From Kitasatospora sp. SUK 42 (GTDB taxonomy: Bacteria > Actinomycetota > Actinomycetes > Streptomycetales > Streptomycetaceae), in contig NZ_LFMD02000007.1 of the NCBI RefSeq assembly GCF_015776785.2, positions 62,001-126,000 of the forward strand: 64,000 bases of DNA, read 5' to 3'. Below, one piece after another: positions 19,687 to 29,999 of the stretch; the first letter of the stretch is position 1, and every line of letters starts with the position of its first letter. The position numbers and the translations under genes were made by a program. A model generated the notes under the pieces. The model was not told the DNA's origin, ran no database searches, and saw nothing but the letters and a program-made list of their open reading frames with translations.

Positions 19687-20394
19687 TCACATTCCTCGTC
19701 GCGGGAAAGCCGGGGCGCCGTCCGCCCCCGCTGCCTGTCGGAGGTAGGGGTTGGTGGCGCGCTCGCGGCCGATGGTGGTCTGACCGCCGTGGCCGGAGAG
19801 GACCACGGTGGAATCGTCGAGGGGCAGGCATACCCGGGCCAGCGACCGCATGATCGCCTCGCTGTCCCCGCCCGGGAGGTCGGTACGCCCGATGGAGCCG
19901 GCGAACAGCAGGTCGCCCGAGAACAGCACCGGGGGGAGGTCCTCGGCACCGGGCGTCCGGAAGGTCACCGACCCCCCGGTATGGCCCGGGGCGTGGTCCA
20001 CGGTGAGCTGTAGGCCGGCCAGCTCCAGCACGGCGCCGTCGGTGAGCTCGCGCACGTCGTCGGGCTCGCCGACGGTGAGGTCGCCCAGCAGCTGGGTGCC
20101 CAGGGAGCGGCCGATCGCCTTCTCCGGGTCGGACATCATGTACCGGTCCTCGGGGTGGATCCAGGCCGGGACGCCGCGGGCGCCGCAGACCGGGACCACC
20201 GAGGCGACGTGGTCGATGTGGCCGTGGGTGAGCAGGACGGCGACCGGCTTGAGCCGGTGCTCGCGGATGAGCTCCTCGACGCCGCGGGTGGCCTGGTGGC
20301 CGGGGTCGACGATGACGCACTCCTCGCCCGCCGCCGGGGCGACCAGGTAGCAGTTGGTGCCCCAGGCTCCAGCGGGGAATCCGGCGATGAACAC
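19687..20394 (-). CDS. MBL-fold metallo-hydrolase (glyoxalase II-like)
   Basis: A 235-residue cytoplasmic metallo-beta-lactamase-fold hydrolase. The metal-binding residues are in THGHIDHV, in HAPGHTGG and in LFSGDLLF, with a final SGHGGQTTIGRE. This pattern matches the glyoxalase II branch, but the natural substrate is not known. I chose GTG at 20394, where an AAGGA site precedes it and the protein starts FIAGFPAGAWGTNCYLV; a TTG at 20421 would add nine residues. It heads the operon with hisS and aspS. Confidence 0.9.
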   Translation of the reverse strand: MFIAGFPAGAWGTNCYLVAPAAGEECVIVDPGHQATRGVEELIREHRLKPVAVLLTHGHIDHVASVVPVCGARGVPAWIHPEDRYMMSDPEKAIGRSLGTQLLGDLTVGEPDDVRELTDGAVLELAGLQLTVDHAPGHTGGSVTFRTPGAEDLPPVLFSGDLLFAGSIGRTDLPGGDSEAIMRSLARVCLPLDDSTVVLSGHGGQTTIGRERATNPYLRQAAGADGAPAFPRRGM

Positions 20395-20642
20395 GCGCGT
20401 CCTTCGGGTGTGCGGCGACAAGCTGCGACGGCTACCAGTAGTGATGCTGTCAGTAATGACGTAACCGCAGCCTACCGGCGGTCCGGGTCCGGTTGCGAAC
20501 CAGATAGCGCCGACGGGCCCGCCCGTCTGACAGGTTCACCGCGTTCTTACGGGCCCGGTCCCTACACTTGGCCGCCGATGGATGCGATGATCCGCTTCGG
20601 AATCCATCCACTCTTCCCGCACATCCTCAGGAGACACGGCCG
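20395..20642. promoter_or_regulatory. divergent promoter region, MBL/hisS/aspS versus cyclophilin
   Basis: This 248-base region separates divergent units. For the plus-strand gene there is a TACACT at 20563-20568 that could serve as -10, but no acceptable -35. For the minus strand nothing clear stands out. Confidence 0.35.
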
Positions 20643-21482
20643 GTGGTCAGCAGCGAACAGCGGCGGCGGCAGCTCGCCCGCGAGAAGTACGAGCGCCAGT
20701 TGGAGCGCCGCGCCGAGGCGGCGTCCGCTCGCAAGCGACGCAACACGATCCTGGGCGCCTCGCTCGCCGTCGTGGTGCTGGCCGGCGGCGGCACGCTGAT
20801 CGCCACCGGCGCGTTCAGCTCGGACGACAAGAAGACCTCGGCGGCCGCGACGCCCCAGGCCGTGCCGACCGCGACGGACGAGCCGACCACCCCGACCCGC
20901 AAGCCGGTCGAGGGCTGCGCCACCCCGGCGCCGGGCGCGCCGAACGGCAAGCAGTGGAAGACCGAGCCGGCCATGTCGATCGACCCCAGCGCGTCGTACA
21001 CCATGGCGCTGGAGAGCAACTGCGGCAAGGTGACCATCGCGCTGGACGCGGCCAAGGCCCCGCACACCGTGAACTCCTTCGCCTTCCTGGCCGGTGAGCA
21101 GTACTTCGACCACACCAAGTGCCACCGCCTCACCACCGACGGCATCTTCGTGCTGCAGTGCGGCGACCCGACCGCCAGCGCGAGCGTCCCGGGCGGCACG
21201 GGCGGCCCCGGCTACCAGTTCAAGGACGAGAACCTGACCGGCGCCACCTACCCGGCGGGCACCGTGGCGATGGCCAACTCCGGCCCGGACACCAACGGGA
21301 GCCAGTTCTTCCTGGTGTACAAGGACACCCAGCTGCCCGCGAAGTACATCCCCTTCGGCAAGATCACCGGCGGCCTGGACGTGGTGCAGAAGATCGCCGC
21401 CGCGGGCACCCTGGAGGGCTCCACGGACGGCCACCCGATGGCCGACGTCACCTTCAACTCGGTTACCGTTACCAAGGGTTGA
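20643..21482 (+). CDS. membrane-anchored cyclophilin-type peptidyl-prolyl isomerase
   Basis: Catalyses cis-trans isomerisation of prolyl bonds, probably outside the cytoplasmic membrane. The 279-residue product has an Arg/Glu-rich N-terminus (QRRRQLAREKYERQLERR), one membrane helix near residues 38-58, a Ser/Thr/Pro linker, and a cyclophilin domain with NSFAFLAGEQYFDHTKCHRL, GTGGPGYQFKDEN, GTVAMANSGPDTNGSQFFLVY and FGKITGGLDVVQKI. I chose GTG at 20643, with AGGAG nine bases upstream. It stands between the divergent hisS operon and the DUF349 gene. Confidence 0.92.
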   Translation: MVSSEQRRRQLAREKYERQLERRAEAASARKRRNTILGASLAVVVLAGGGTLIATGAFSSDDKKTSAAATPQAVPTATDEPTTPTRKPVEGCATPAPGAPNGKQWKTEPAMSIDPSASYTMALESNCGKVTIALDAAKAPHTVNSFAFLAGEQYFDHTKCHRLTTDGIFVLQCGDPTASASVPGGTGGPGYQFKDENLTGATYPAGTVAMANSGPDTNGSQFFLVYKDTQLPAKYIPFGKITGGLDVVQKIAAAGTLEGSTDGHPMADVTFNSVTVTKG

Positions 21483-21744
21483 CCGACCCCGGGAGCACCG
21501 GCGGCGGGCGTCCACGACGCCCCCGCCGGGCCCGGACCGAAATCGCCCGGCCCGGATGCGGACAGCACCGGTCCTGGTCGCCTATGTTGGCGTTGTATAG
21601 GGTGCCCGGACCCGCCCAGCCGTCACCCTCGGCAGCAAGGCGCGGCGGACGGGACGGCGGACTCATCGGTCCGCCGCACATCAACTGTGGACGACGGACG
21701 CGTACCGCCCCGGCGCGGGCGCGACGTCATGTGGAGGACGCGCT
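21483..21744. other. intergenic region upstream of the DUF349 gene
   Basis: This region holds TATAGG near 21596-21601, which could be a -10 for the DUF349 gene, with no matching -35. The GTGGAGGAC site at 21731-21739 serves the ATG at 21745. No other gene is seen. Confidence 0.35.
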
Positions 21745-22974
21745 ATGAGCAGCGACCCGTGGGGCCGTGTGGACGAGCAGGGCACGGTGTACGTCAGGAC
21801 GGCCGACGGCGAACGCGCCGTGGGTTCCTGGCAGGCCGGCTCGCCCGAGGAGGCCCTCGCCTACTTCGAGCGCAAGTACCAGGGCATCGAGGTGGAGATC
21901 GGCCTGCTGGAGAAGCGGGTGCGCACCACCGACCTGGCCGCCAAGGACGCCCAGACCGCGCTGGAGCACCTGCGCGCCCAGGTCGTCGAGGGGCACGCGG
22001 TGGGCGACCTGGACGCGCTGGCCAAGCGGCTGGACACGCTGACGGGTGAGATCGAGACGCGGCGGGAGGAGCGCAAGGCCGCCCGCGCCAAGGCCCAGGA
22101 CGAGACCCGCACCGCCAAGGAGGCCCTGGTCTCCGAGGCCGAGCAGCTCGCCGAGTCCACCCAGTGGCGGGAGGCCGGCGACCGGCTGCGCGCCCTGGTG
22201 GACACCTGGAAGGGCCTGCCGCGGCTGGACCGCAAGAGTGACGACGAGCTGTGGCACCGCTTCTCGCACGCCCGCTCGGTCTTCTCCAAGCACCGCAAGG
22301 CGCACTTCGCGACCCTGGACGCCGAACGGGAGAAGGCCCGGCAGACCAAGGAGGCGCTGGTCTCCGAGGCCGAGGCGCTGTCCGCGTCCACCGACTGGGG
22401 CAGCACCGCGGCCGCCTACCGCGACCTGATGGCGCGCTGGAAGGCCGCCGGCCGGGCACAGCGGGACGTCGAGGACGAGCTGTGGGCGCGGTTCCGCGGC
22501 GCGCAGGACGTCTTCTTCCAGGCCCGTTCCTCGGTGTTCAGCGAGCGGGACGCCGAGCAGGTGGAGAACCAGAAGCTCAAGGAGGCGCTGGCGACCGAGG
22601 CCGAGGCGATCCTGCCGATCACCGACCTGAAGGCCGCCAAGGCGGCGCTACGCGAGGTCAACGAGCGCTGGGAGGCCATCGGGCACGTGCCGCGCGACAT
22701 CCGTCCGAAGCTGGACGGCCGGCTGAACGCGGTCGAGCGGGCCATCCGCGAGGCCGAGGACACCGAGTGGAAGCGCTCCAACCCGGAGGCCAAGGCCCGC
22801 GCGGCCGGCATGGTGGGCCTGTTCCAGGCGAAGGCCGACAAGCTCCAGGCCGACCTGGACAAGGCCCGTACGGCCGGCAACAGCTCCAAGGCCGCCAAGC
22901 TGGAGGCCGAGCTCGCCGGGGTGCGGACCCTGCTGGACCAGGCGCACAAGAGCCAGGAGGAGTTCAGCGGCTGA
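21745..22974 (+). CDS. DUF349 coiled-coil protein
   Basis: A 409-residue, very charged helical protein made of repeated DUF349 units. Repeats are visible as KEALVSEAEQLAESTQWREAGDRLRALVDTWKGL, KEALVSEAEALSASTDWGSTAAAYRDLMARWKAAGR and EALATEAEAILPITDLKAAKAALREVNERWEAIGHVPRD. The first 40 residues (RVDEQGTVYVRTADGERAVGSW) form a small separate domain. The function of the family is not established in actinobacteria. ATG at 21745 follows GGAGGAC. It is convergent with relA across a palindromic terminator. Confidence 0.9.
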   Translation: MSSDPWGRVDEQGTVYVRTADGERAVGSWQAGSPEEALAYFERKYQGIEVEIGLLEKRVRTTDLAAKDAQTALEHLRAQVVEGHAVGDLDALAKRLDTLTGEIETRREERKAARAKAQDETRTAKEALVSEAEQLAESTQWREAGDRLRALVDTWKGLPRLDRKSDDELWHRFSHARSVFSKHRKAHFATLDAEREKARQTKEALVSEAEALSASTDWGSTAAAYRDLMARWKAAGRAQRDVEDELWARFRGAQDVFFQARSSVFSERDAEQVENQKLKEALATEAEAILPITDLKAAKAALREVNERWEAIGHVPRDIRPKLDGRLNAVERAIREAEDTEWKRSNPEAKARAAGMVGLFQAKADKLQADLDKARTAGNSSKAAKLEAELAGVRTLLDQAHKSQEEFSG

Positions 22975-22990
22975 GTCCGGCTGAACGGTG

Positions 22991-23020
22991 AAGGCCCCCG
23001 GGGAGCTCCCCGGGGGCCTT
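22991..23020. terminator. bidirectional terminator between DUF349 gene and relA
   Basis: A perfect 30-base palindrome (AAGGCCCCCGGGGAG and its complement) lies between converging genes. It is flanked by A and T residues suitable for both directions. Confidence 0.85.
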
Positions 23021-23047
23021 CCTCATGCCGTCGTCACCCGTGTGCCG

Positions 23048-25483
<2,436 letters not shown>

Positions 25484-25561
25484 GGACACTCCTCGGGGCA
25501 CCGGGGCCGACCCCTGCCGAGGCCCGTGCGTCCGGGCACAACCGGGAGGGGATGAATCTTC

Positions 25562-25567
25562 ATGGTA
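25562..25567 (-). promoter_or_regulatory. possible -10 for relA
   Basis: TACCAT on the minus strand lies about 80 bases before the relA start and downstream of the apt terminator. The -35 region is weak. The terminator makes a separate relA promoter likely. Confidence 0.35.
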
Positions 25568-25617
25568 CCGAGCCGGGCGCCCCGGTGTTCATCCGGCTGG
25601 GCCCGGAAACGGAAGAA

Positions 25618-25642
25618 CGGCGGTCGGATGATCCGACCGCCG
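25618..25642 (-). terminator. terminator after apt
   Basis: A perfect 12-base-pair inverted repeat (25618-25629 with 25631-25642) lies 28 bases past the apt stop. It is followed on the minus strand by a T-containing stretch. It separates the sec-apt operon from relA. Confidence 0.75.
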
Positions 25643-25670
25643 TCCTTCGTCCGGGTCCCGTTCAGGCCCC

Positions 25671-26222
25671 TCAGACCGTGACGAGCGTCTCCAGCGGAGC
25701 CCCGTTCAGGTGCCCGACCAGCCGCTCGCGGCCGTCCAGGAAGCCCAGCTCCATCAGCACCACGACGCCCACCAGCTCGGCGCCGGCCTCCTTCACCAGG
25801 TCCAGCGAGGCGCCGATGGTCCCGCCGGTGGCGAGCACGTCGTCCACCACCAGCACCCGCTCACCGGGCACGAAGGCGTCGCACTGCACCTCCAGCGTCG
25901 CCGAGCCGTACTCCAGCTCGTACGAACGCCGGAACACCTCGCCGGGCAGCTTGCCCTGCTTGCGGATCGGCACGAAGCCCAGCCCGGCCGCGAAGGCCGC
26001 CGGGGCCGCCAGCACGAAGCCGCGCGCCTCCAGGCCCACCACCTTGGTCGCCCCGAGCGCCTTCGCCCGGTCCGCCAGCGCCCTGGTCAGGGCGCCGAAG
26101 GCCTCGGCGTCGGCGAGCAGCGGCGCGATGTCCTTGAACAGCACACCCGGCTTCGGGTAGTCCGGGACGTCCCGGATCCGGCTGTTCAGCAGGTCGGCCA
26201 GTGCGGTGTCGGCGGTGGTCAC
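25671..26222 (-). CDS. apt: adenine phosphoribosyltransferase
   Basis: Salvages adenine to AMP using PRPP. The 183-residue product has the PRPP-binding loop VLVVDDVLATGGT near residues 122-134, GLEARGFVLAAPAAFAAGLGFVPIRKQGKLPGE, and the N-terminal IRDVPDYPKPGVLFKDIAPLL. I placed the start at GTG 26222, which has TGAGGA eight bases upstream and gives the usual length. It is 28 bases after secF on the same strand, the classic actinobacterial arrangement secD-secF-apt-relA. Confidence 0.96.
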   Translation of the reverse strand: MTTADTALADLLNSRIRDVPDYPKPGVLFKDIAPLLADAEAFGALTRALADRAKALGATKVVGLEARGFVLAAPAAFAAGLGFVPIRKQGKLPGEVFRRSYELEYGSATLEVQCDAFVPGERVLVVDDVLATGGTIGASLDLVKEAGAELVGVVVLMELGFLDGRERLVGHLNGAPLETLVTV

Positions 26223-26250
26223 GGTGGGTGTCCTCACGGTCTGTTTCGGT

Positions 26251-27354
26251 TCAGCGCTTGCTGGACGGACGGCCCTTGGCACGCGGGGTGCCGGCCGACC
26301 GGCCACGCTGACCGACCATACCCGCCGGCTGGTCCTCGTCCGCGGCCTCCTCGTCCGTCGGCGCACCGTCGACGGCCTCGGCCTTGGCGGCCGCTGCGGC
26401 CCGGTGCTGCAGGACCTTCTTGCGCAGCGCCTTCAGGTCCGGCTGCTCCTCCTTGAGCTGCGCCAGCAGCGGGGTGGCGACGCAGATCGAGGAGTAGGCA
26501 CCGGCCGCGAGGCCGATGAACAGCGCGAGCGAGATGTCGTTCAGGGTGCCGGCGCCCAGGAGGCCGCCGCCGATGAACAGCAGCGCGGCGACCGGGAGCA
26601 GCGCCACCACGGTGGTGTTGAGCGAGCGCACCAGGGTCTGGTTGAGGCCCGCGTTGGCCGCCTCGCTGTAGGTGAGCTTGTTCTGCTTGGTGAGCCCCCG
26701 GGTGTTCTCCTTCACGGTGTCGAAGACGACGACCGTGTCGTAGAGCGAGTACCCGAGGATCGTCAGGAAGCCGATCACCGTACCGGGGGTGACCTCGAAG
26801 CCCACCAGGGCGTACACGCCGATGGTGATCAGGAGGTCGTGGATCAGGGCGACCAGGGCGGCCACCGCCATCCGCCACTCGAAGGCGATCGCCAGGTAGA
26901 CCGTCACCAGGACCATGAAGATGATCAGGCCGGTGAGCGCCTTCTGAGAGATCTGCTTGCCCCAGCTGGGGCCGATCACCTGGGCCTCGACGGTGTCCAG
27001 CGGCACGTTGAGCTTCTGGGAGAGCTCGGAGCGGATCTGGTCCGAGCTCTTCGTCTCGTCGGTGCTGACCTGGATGCGGATCTTGCCGTTGTCGGACGAC
27101 TGCACCAGCGGGTGCGAGGAGGCGACCTCATTGGCCGTGTCCTGCGCCTGGGAGACCGTCAGCCCCGGCTTGCTCACGGTGTAGACCGAGCCGCCCTTGA
27201 ACTCGATGCCCAGGTGCAGGCCCATGGCCAGGCCGATCGCCGCGACCAGCACGATCACACCGGAGATCGAGTACCAGAGCTTGCGGCGCCCGACGAAGTC
27301 GAAGCTGACCTCGCCCTGGTAGAGCCGGTGGCCCAGATTGGAGAAGCGTGACAC
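26251..27354 (-). CDS. secF: protein translocase subunit SecF
   Basis: With SecD it uses proton motive force to help pull secreted proteins out of the SecYEG channel. The 367-residue product has the N-terminal helix, the extracytoplasmic P1-like region starting GIEFKGGSVYTV, then five further membrane helices including the conserved GYSLYDTVVVFDTVKENTR. The C-terminal tail is long, Lys/Ala-rich and Gly/Arg-rich. GTG at 27354 lies four bases after the secD stop, so the two are coupled. Confidence 0.97.
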   Translation of the reverse strand: MSRFSNLGHRLYQGEVSFDFVGRRKLWYSISGVIVLVAAIGLAMGLHLGIEFKGGSVYTVSKPGLTVSQAQDTANEVASSHPLVQSSDNGKIRIQVSTDETKSSDQIRSELSQKLNVPLDTVEAQVIGPSWGKQISQKALTGLIIFMVLVTVYLAIAFEWRMAVAALVALIHDLLITIGVYALVGFEVTPGTVIGFLTILGYSLYDTVVVFDTVKENTRGLTKQNKLTYSEAANAGLNQTLVRSLNTTVVALLPVAALLFIGGGLLGAGTLNDISLALFIGLAAGAYSSICVATPLLAQLKEEQPDLKALRKKVLQHRAAAAAKAEAVDGAPTDEEAADEDQPAGMVGQRGRSAGTPRAKGRPSSKR

Positions 27355-27358
27355 GGTG

Positions 27359-29185
27359 TCAGGCCTCCTTCACGGCGGCAGAGGAGGGGCTACGACGACG
27401 GGTGCTGCGCAGCGGCGGGCGGGCGCCCAGCCGCTTCGGGTCCAGACCGGACCACGGGTGGCCCTCGGAGAAGAACTTGCGCCGGGCCAGCAGCGTGATC
27501 AGCGGCTTGGTGAAGAAGAAGATCACCACCACGTCGAGCGCGGTGGTCAGACCCAGCGTGAAGGCGAAGCCCTGGACCTTGCCGACCGAGACCACGTAGA
27601 GCACGGCGGCACAGAGGAAGGACACGAAGTCCGAGACCAGGATGGTGCGCCGGGCGCGCGGCCAGGCCCGCTGGACCGCCGGGCGCAGCGGGGCACCCTC
27701 GCGGACCTCGTCGCGGATGCGCTCGAAGTACACGATGAAGGAGTCGGCGGTGATACCGATCGCGACGATCGCACCGCAGACCGCCGGCAGGTTCAGCGCG
27801 AAGCCGATCGCGCCGCCGAGCAGGCTCATGATCGAGTAGGTCAGGGCCGCCGAGACCAGCAGACCGGCGATCGAGACCAGGCCGAGGCCGCGGTAGTAGA
27901 TCAGCGAGTAGGCGACCACCAGCACCATGCCGATGAGTCCGGCGATCAGACCGGCCTTGAGCTGGTCGCTGCCGAGCTGCGGGGAGACAGTGGTGACGTC
28001 GCCCTTGCTGAACTCCAGCGGCAGGGCGCCGTAGCTCAGCACGTTGGAGAGGTCCTGCGCCTCGGTCTGCGAGAACCGGCCGGTGATGACCGCGCTGCCG
28101 CCCGGGATCGGGCCGTTGACCTGCGGGTGCGAAACGACCTGGTTGTCCAGGACGATGGCGAACTGGTTGGTCGGCGGGGTCTGGGTGGCCAGCTGGCCGG
28201 TGATCTTGGAGAAGGCGTCGGTGCCGGTGCTGTTGAACTGGAGCTGGACCTGCCAGCCGGCGCCGGTCTGGGTGTCGAGGCCGGCCTGGGCCTTGGAGAC
28301 GTCCGAGCCCTTCACGGCGACGGGGCCGAGGGCCAGCTTCTCGTAGTAGCCGTTCTCGGCCTTCTGGGAGCAGGCGACGACGGCCTTGTCGTCGGCGCCG
28401 GTCTGGGCGGCGCGGACCTCGGGCTTGGAGCAGTCCAGGGCGGCGAAGGCGGCGGACAGCTCCGGCGGCACGGTGCCCTGGGTCATCGCGGCGCTGATGT
28501 CCGCGGCGCTCGGCTGGGTGGCCTGGGCGCTCGGGGTACCGCTGGCGGACGGGGCCGCGCTGCCGGTGGCGGACGGAGCGGCGCCGGCGCCCGTGGCGGC
28601 GGCGCTCGGGCTGGCGCCCTCGGCGGCCAGCGCCTCGCTCGCGGCGCGGCCCTGCTTGGTGGCGCTCGCGGTCGCGGACGGGGAGCCGGTCGCGGCGGGC
28701 GTGCCGCTCGCGGCGCCGGCCGACGGGGTCGCACCCGGGGTGCCGGTGGCACCGGCGGACGGGGAGCCGGTGGGCGCCGGCGCGGTGAGACCGCTGGGCG
28801 CCACGGCCAGGACGGGGCGGAAGAACAGCTTGGCGGTGGTACCGACCTGGTCCGCCGCGTTCTGCCGGTCGCCGCCCTTGGGGATGTTCACGATGATCGT
28901 GTCAGAGCCCTGGGTCTGGACCTCCGCCTCGGAGACACCCATCCCGTTGACCCGGCGCTCGATGATCCCCACGGCGATGTCCATGTTGGACTTGTTGAGC
29001 GCCTTGGGATCGGTCGACTTCGCGGTCAGCGTGATGCTGGTGCCGCCGGCGAGGTCGATTCCGAGCCGGGGTTTGGTGTTGCCCGTCCCGAACATGAGGG
29101 CGACCAGTCCGACGGTGACGACCAGGATGAGGGCCAGCGCCCGCCCTGGGTAGCCGTCGCGCGGGCGCGACTTGGGTGTTGCCAC
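27359..29185 (-). CDS. secD: protein translocase subunit SecD with low-complexity insert
   Basis: The larger subunit of the SecDF export motor. The 608-residue product has an N-terminal membrane helix, the conserved RLGIDLAGGTSITL, a P1 region, and the C-terminal bundle of five helices with GADSF-like AIGITADSFIVYFERIRDEVREG. Residues about 130-226 form a Ser/Ala/Thr/Gly/Pro-rich insert with no fold, located in the extracytoplasmic region. GTG at 29185 has a GGGAG site at a somewhat long distance. It is 147 bases downstream of yajC. Confidence 0.96.
   Translation of the reverse strand: MATPKSRPRDGYPGRALALILVVTVGLVALMFGTGNTKPRLGIDLAGGTSITLTAKSTDPKALNKSNMDIAVGIIERRVNGMGVSEAEVQTQGSDTIIVNIPKGGDRQNAADQVGTTAKLFFRPVLAVAPSGLTAPAPTGSPSAGATGTPGATPSAGAASGTPAATGSPSATASATKQGRAASEALAAEGASPSAAATGAGAAPSATGSAAPSASGTPSAQATQPSAADISAAMTQGTVPPELSAAFAALDCSKPEVRAAQTGADDKAVVACSQKAENGYYEKLALGPVAVKGSDVSKAQAGLDTQTGAGWQVQLQFNSTGTDAFSKITGQLATQTPPTNQFAIVLDNQVVSHPQVNGPIPGGSAVITGRFSQTEAQDLSNVLSYGALPLEFSKGDVTTVSPQLGSDQLKAGLIAGLIGMVLVVAYSLIYYRGLGLVSIAGLLVSAALTYSIMSLLGGAIGFALNLPAVCGAIVAIGITADSFIVYFERIRDEVREGAPLRPAVQRAWPRARRTILVSDFVSFLCAAVLYVVSVGKVQGFAFTLGLTTALDVVVIFFFTKPLITLLARRKFFSEGHPWSGLDPKRLGARPPLRSTRRRSPSSAAVKEA
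28508..28798. repeat. low-complexity Ala/Ser/Pro/Thr insert coding region in secD
   Basis: About 97 codons use a narrow set of residues (A, S, G, P, T) with repeating GTP/GSPS/ATPSA units. They interrupt the extracytoplasmic domain of SecD. The composition is like that of cell-wall linkers. Confidence 0.75.
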
Positions 29186-29208
29186 CTTGCTCGTTTCTCC
29201 CTGTCCAT

Positions 29209-29245
29209 GCCACGTTCCCGACCGGCCCCCCGACCGGCACGTGGC
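29209..29245 (-). promoter_or_regulatory. intercistronic hairpin between yajC and secD
   Basis: GCCACGT and ACGTGGC arms (29209-29215 with 29239-29245) enclose an inner GC pairing. It lies inside the operon, so it may adjust mRNA stability or partial termination rather than end transcription. Confidence 0.4.
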
Positions 29246-29332
29246 TGAGCGGGGGGCTGGCGGTTCTGCGGCCCTGAGGTCCTGTGGGCTCGCGGCACTG
29301 CGCCGCGCGGCCGAGCGGGTTGCCCGGCCGTA

Positions 29333-29740
29333 CTACTTGCTCGCGGGAGCCCCGCCCTCGGCATCGCCCTTCTCGGCGCTGTCCTTGGTCAGCGTCAGCG
29401 GCTTGTCCTCGACCGGCGCGGCGTCGACGTCCTCGGCCTCCGGCTCGGGCAGCTCGTCGTCGGCGGGGCGGCCGTTGATGATCGCGTCGTACTCCTGGGG
29501 GTCCAGGACGGCCGCGATGGCGCTCTTGGTGAAGTGGGTGACCACACCGGGCGCGATCTCCAGCTCGACGGTCTCCTCGTTCACCGCCTTCACCTGGGCG
29601 TACAGGCCGCCGATGGTGCGCACCCCCGCCCCGGGCTCCAGCGCCGTCTGCATCTGCTGCATCTGCTGCTGGCGCTTCTTCTGCGACCGGAACATGAGCA
29701 CGATCGCGATGATCGGGAGGAGAAGGATGATGAGGTTCAC
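29333..29740 (-). CDS. yajC: preprotein translocase accessory subunit YajC
   Basis: A small membrane protein associated with SecDF. The 135-residue product has one N-terminal membrane helix (NLIILLLPIIAIVLMF), a Gln/Lys-rich stretch (RSQKKRQQQMQQMQ), the YajC domain (LEPGAGVRTIGGLYAQVKAVNEETVELEIAPGVVTHFTKSAIAAVL) and a longer acidic tail than usual. GTG at 29740 has an AAGGA site about 12 bases upstream. It is the first gene of the yajC-secD-secF-apt operon. Confidence 0.94.
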   Translation of the reverse strand: MNLIILLLPIIAIVLMFRSQKKRQQQMQQMQTALEPGAGVRTIGGLYAQVKAVNEETVELEIAPGVVTHFTKSAIAAVLDPQEYDAIINGRPADDELPEPEAEDVDAAPVEDKPLTLTKDSAEKGDAEGGAPASK

Positions 29741-29824
29741 TGCAGCCAGGGTCCTTTACGGGCCGCCGAGCAGCGGCCTGTGTGGTATGGGTCGGCCCGT
29801 CAGGTGAGAGGGGCGGTCCGGCGG

Positions 29825-29854
29825 AGTCTAGGCGACCCCGAACTGATCGGACAA
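29825..29854 (-). promoter_or_regulatory. promoter of the yajC-secD-secF-apt operon
   Basis: On the minus strand TTGTCC (29849-29854) and TAGACT (29825-29830) are separated by 18 bases. This is a good match to a housekeeping sigma promoter. It lies in the gap between ruvB and yajC. Confidence 0.65.
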
Positions 29855-29999
29855 CGCCAAGCATCGCATCCTGTCGCCGAAAGTGGCGACCCTCCGCCTG
29901 CACGGATTCCCCGGACTTCACCCCCGGCTCCTCCGTGTGGCGCTTGACCGGCCCGGGGTGGGAACCCGCAGGCCGTCTCACCCGTTCAGCGCAGTCCGG

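Noticed and set aside
16626..19949. One long 1107-residue frame covering aspS and part of hisS
   Set aside because: Only the aspS part has family similarity. The upstream part is a shadow frame of hisS, caused by high GC content, not a fusion.
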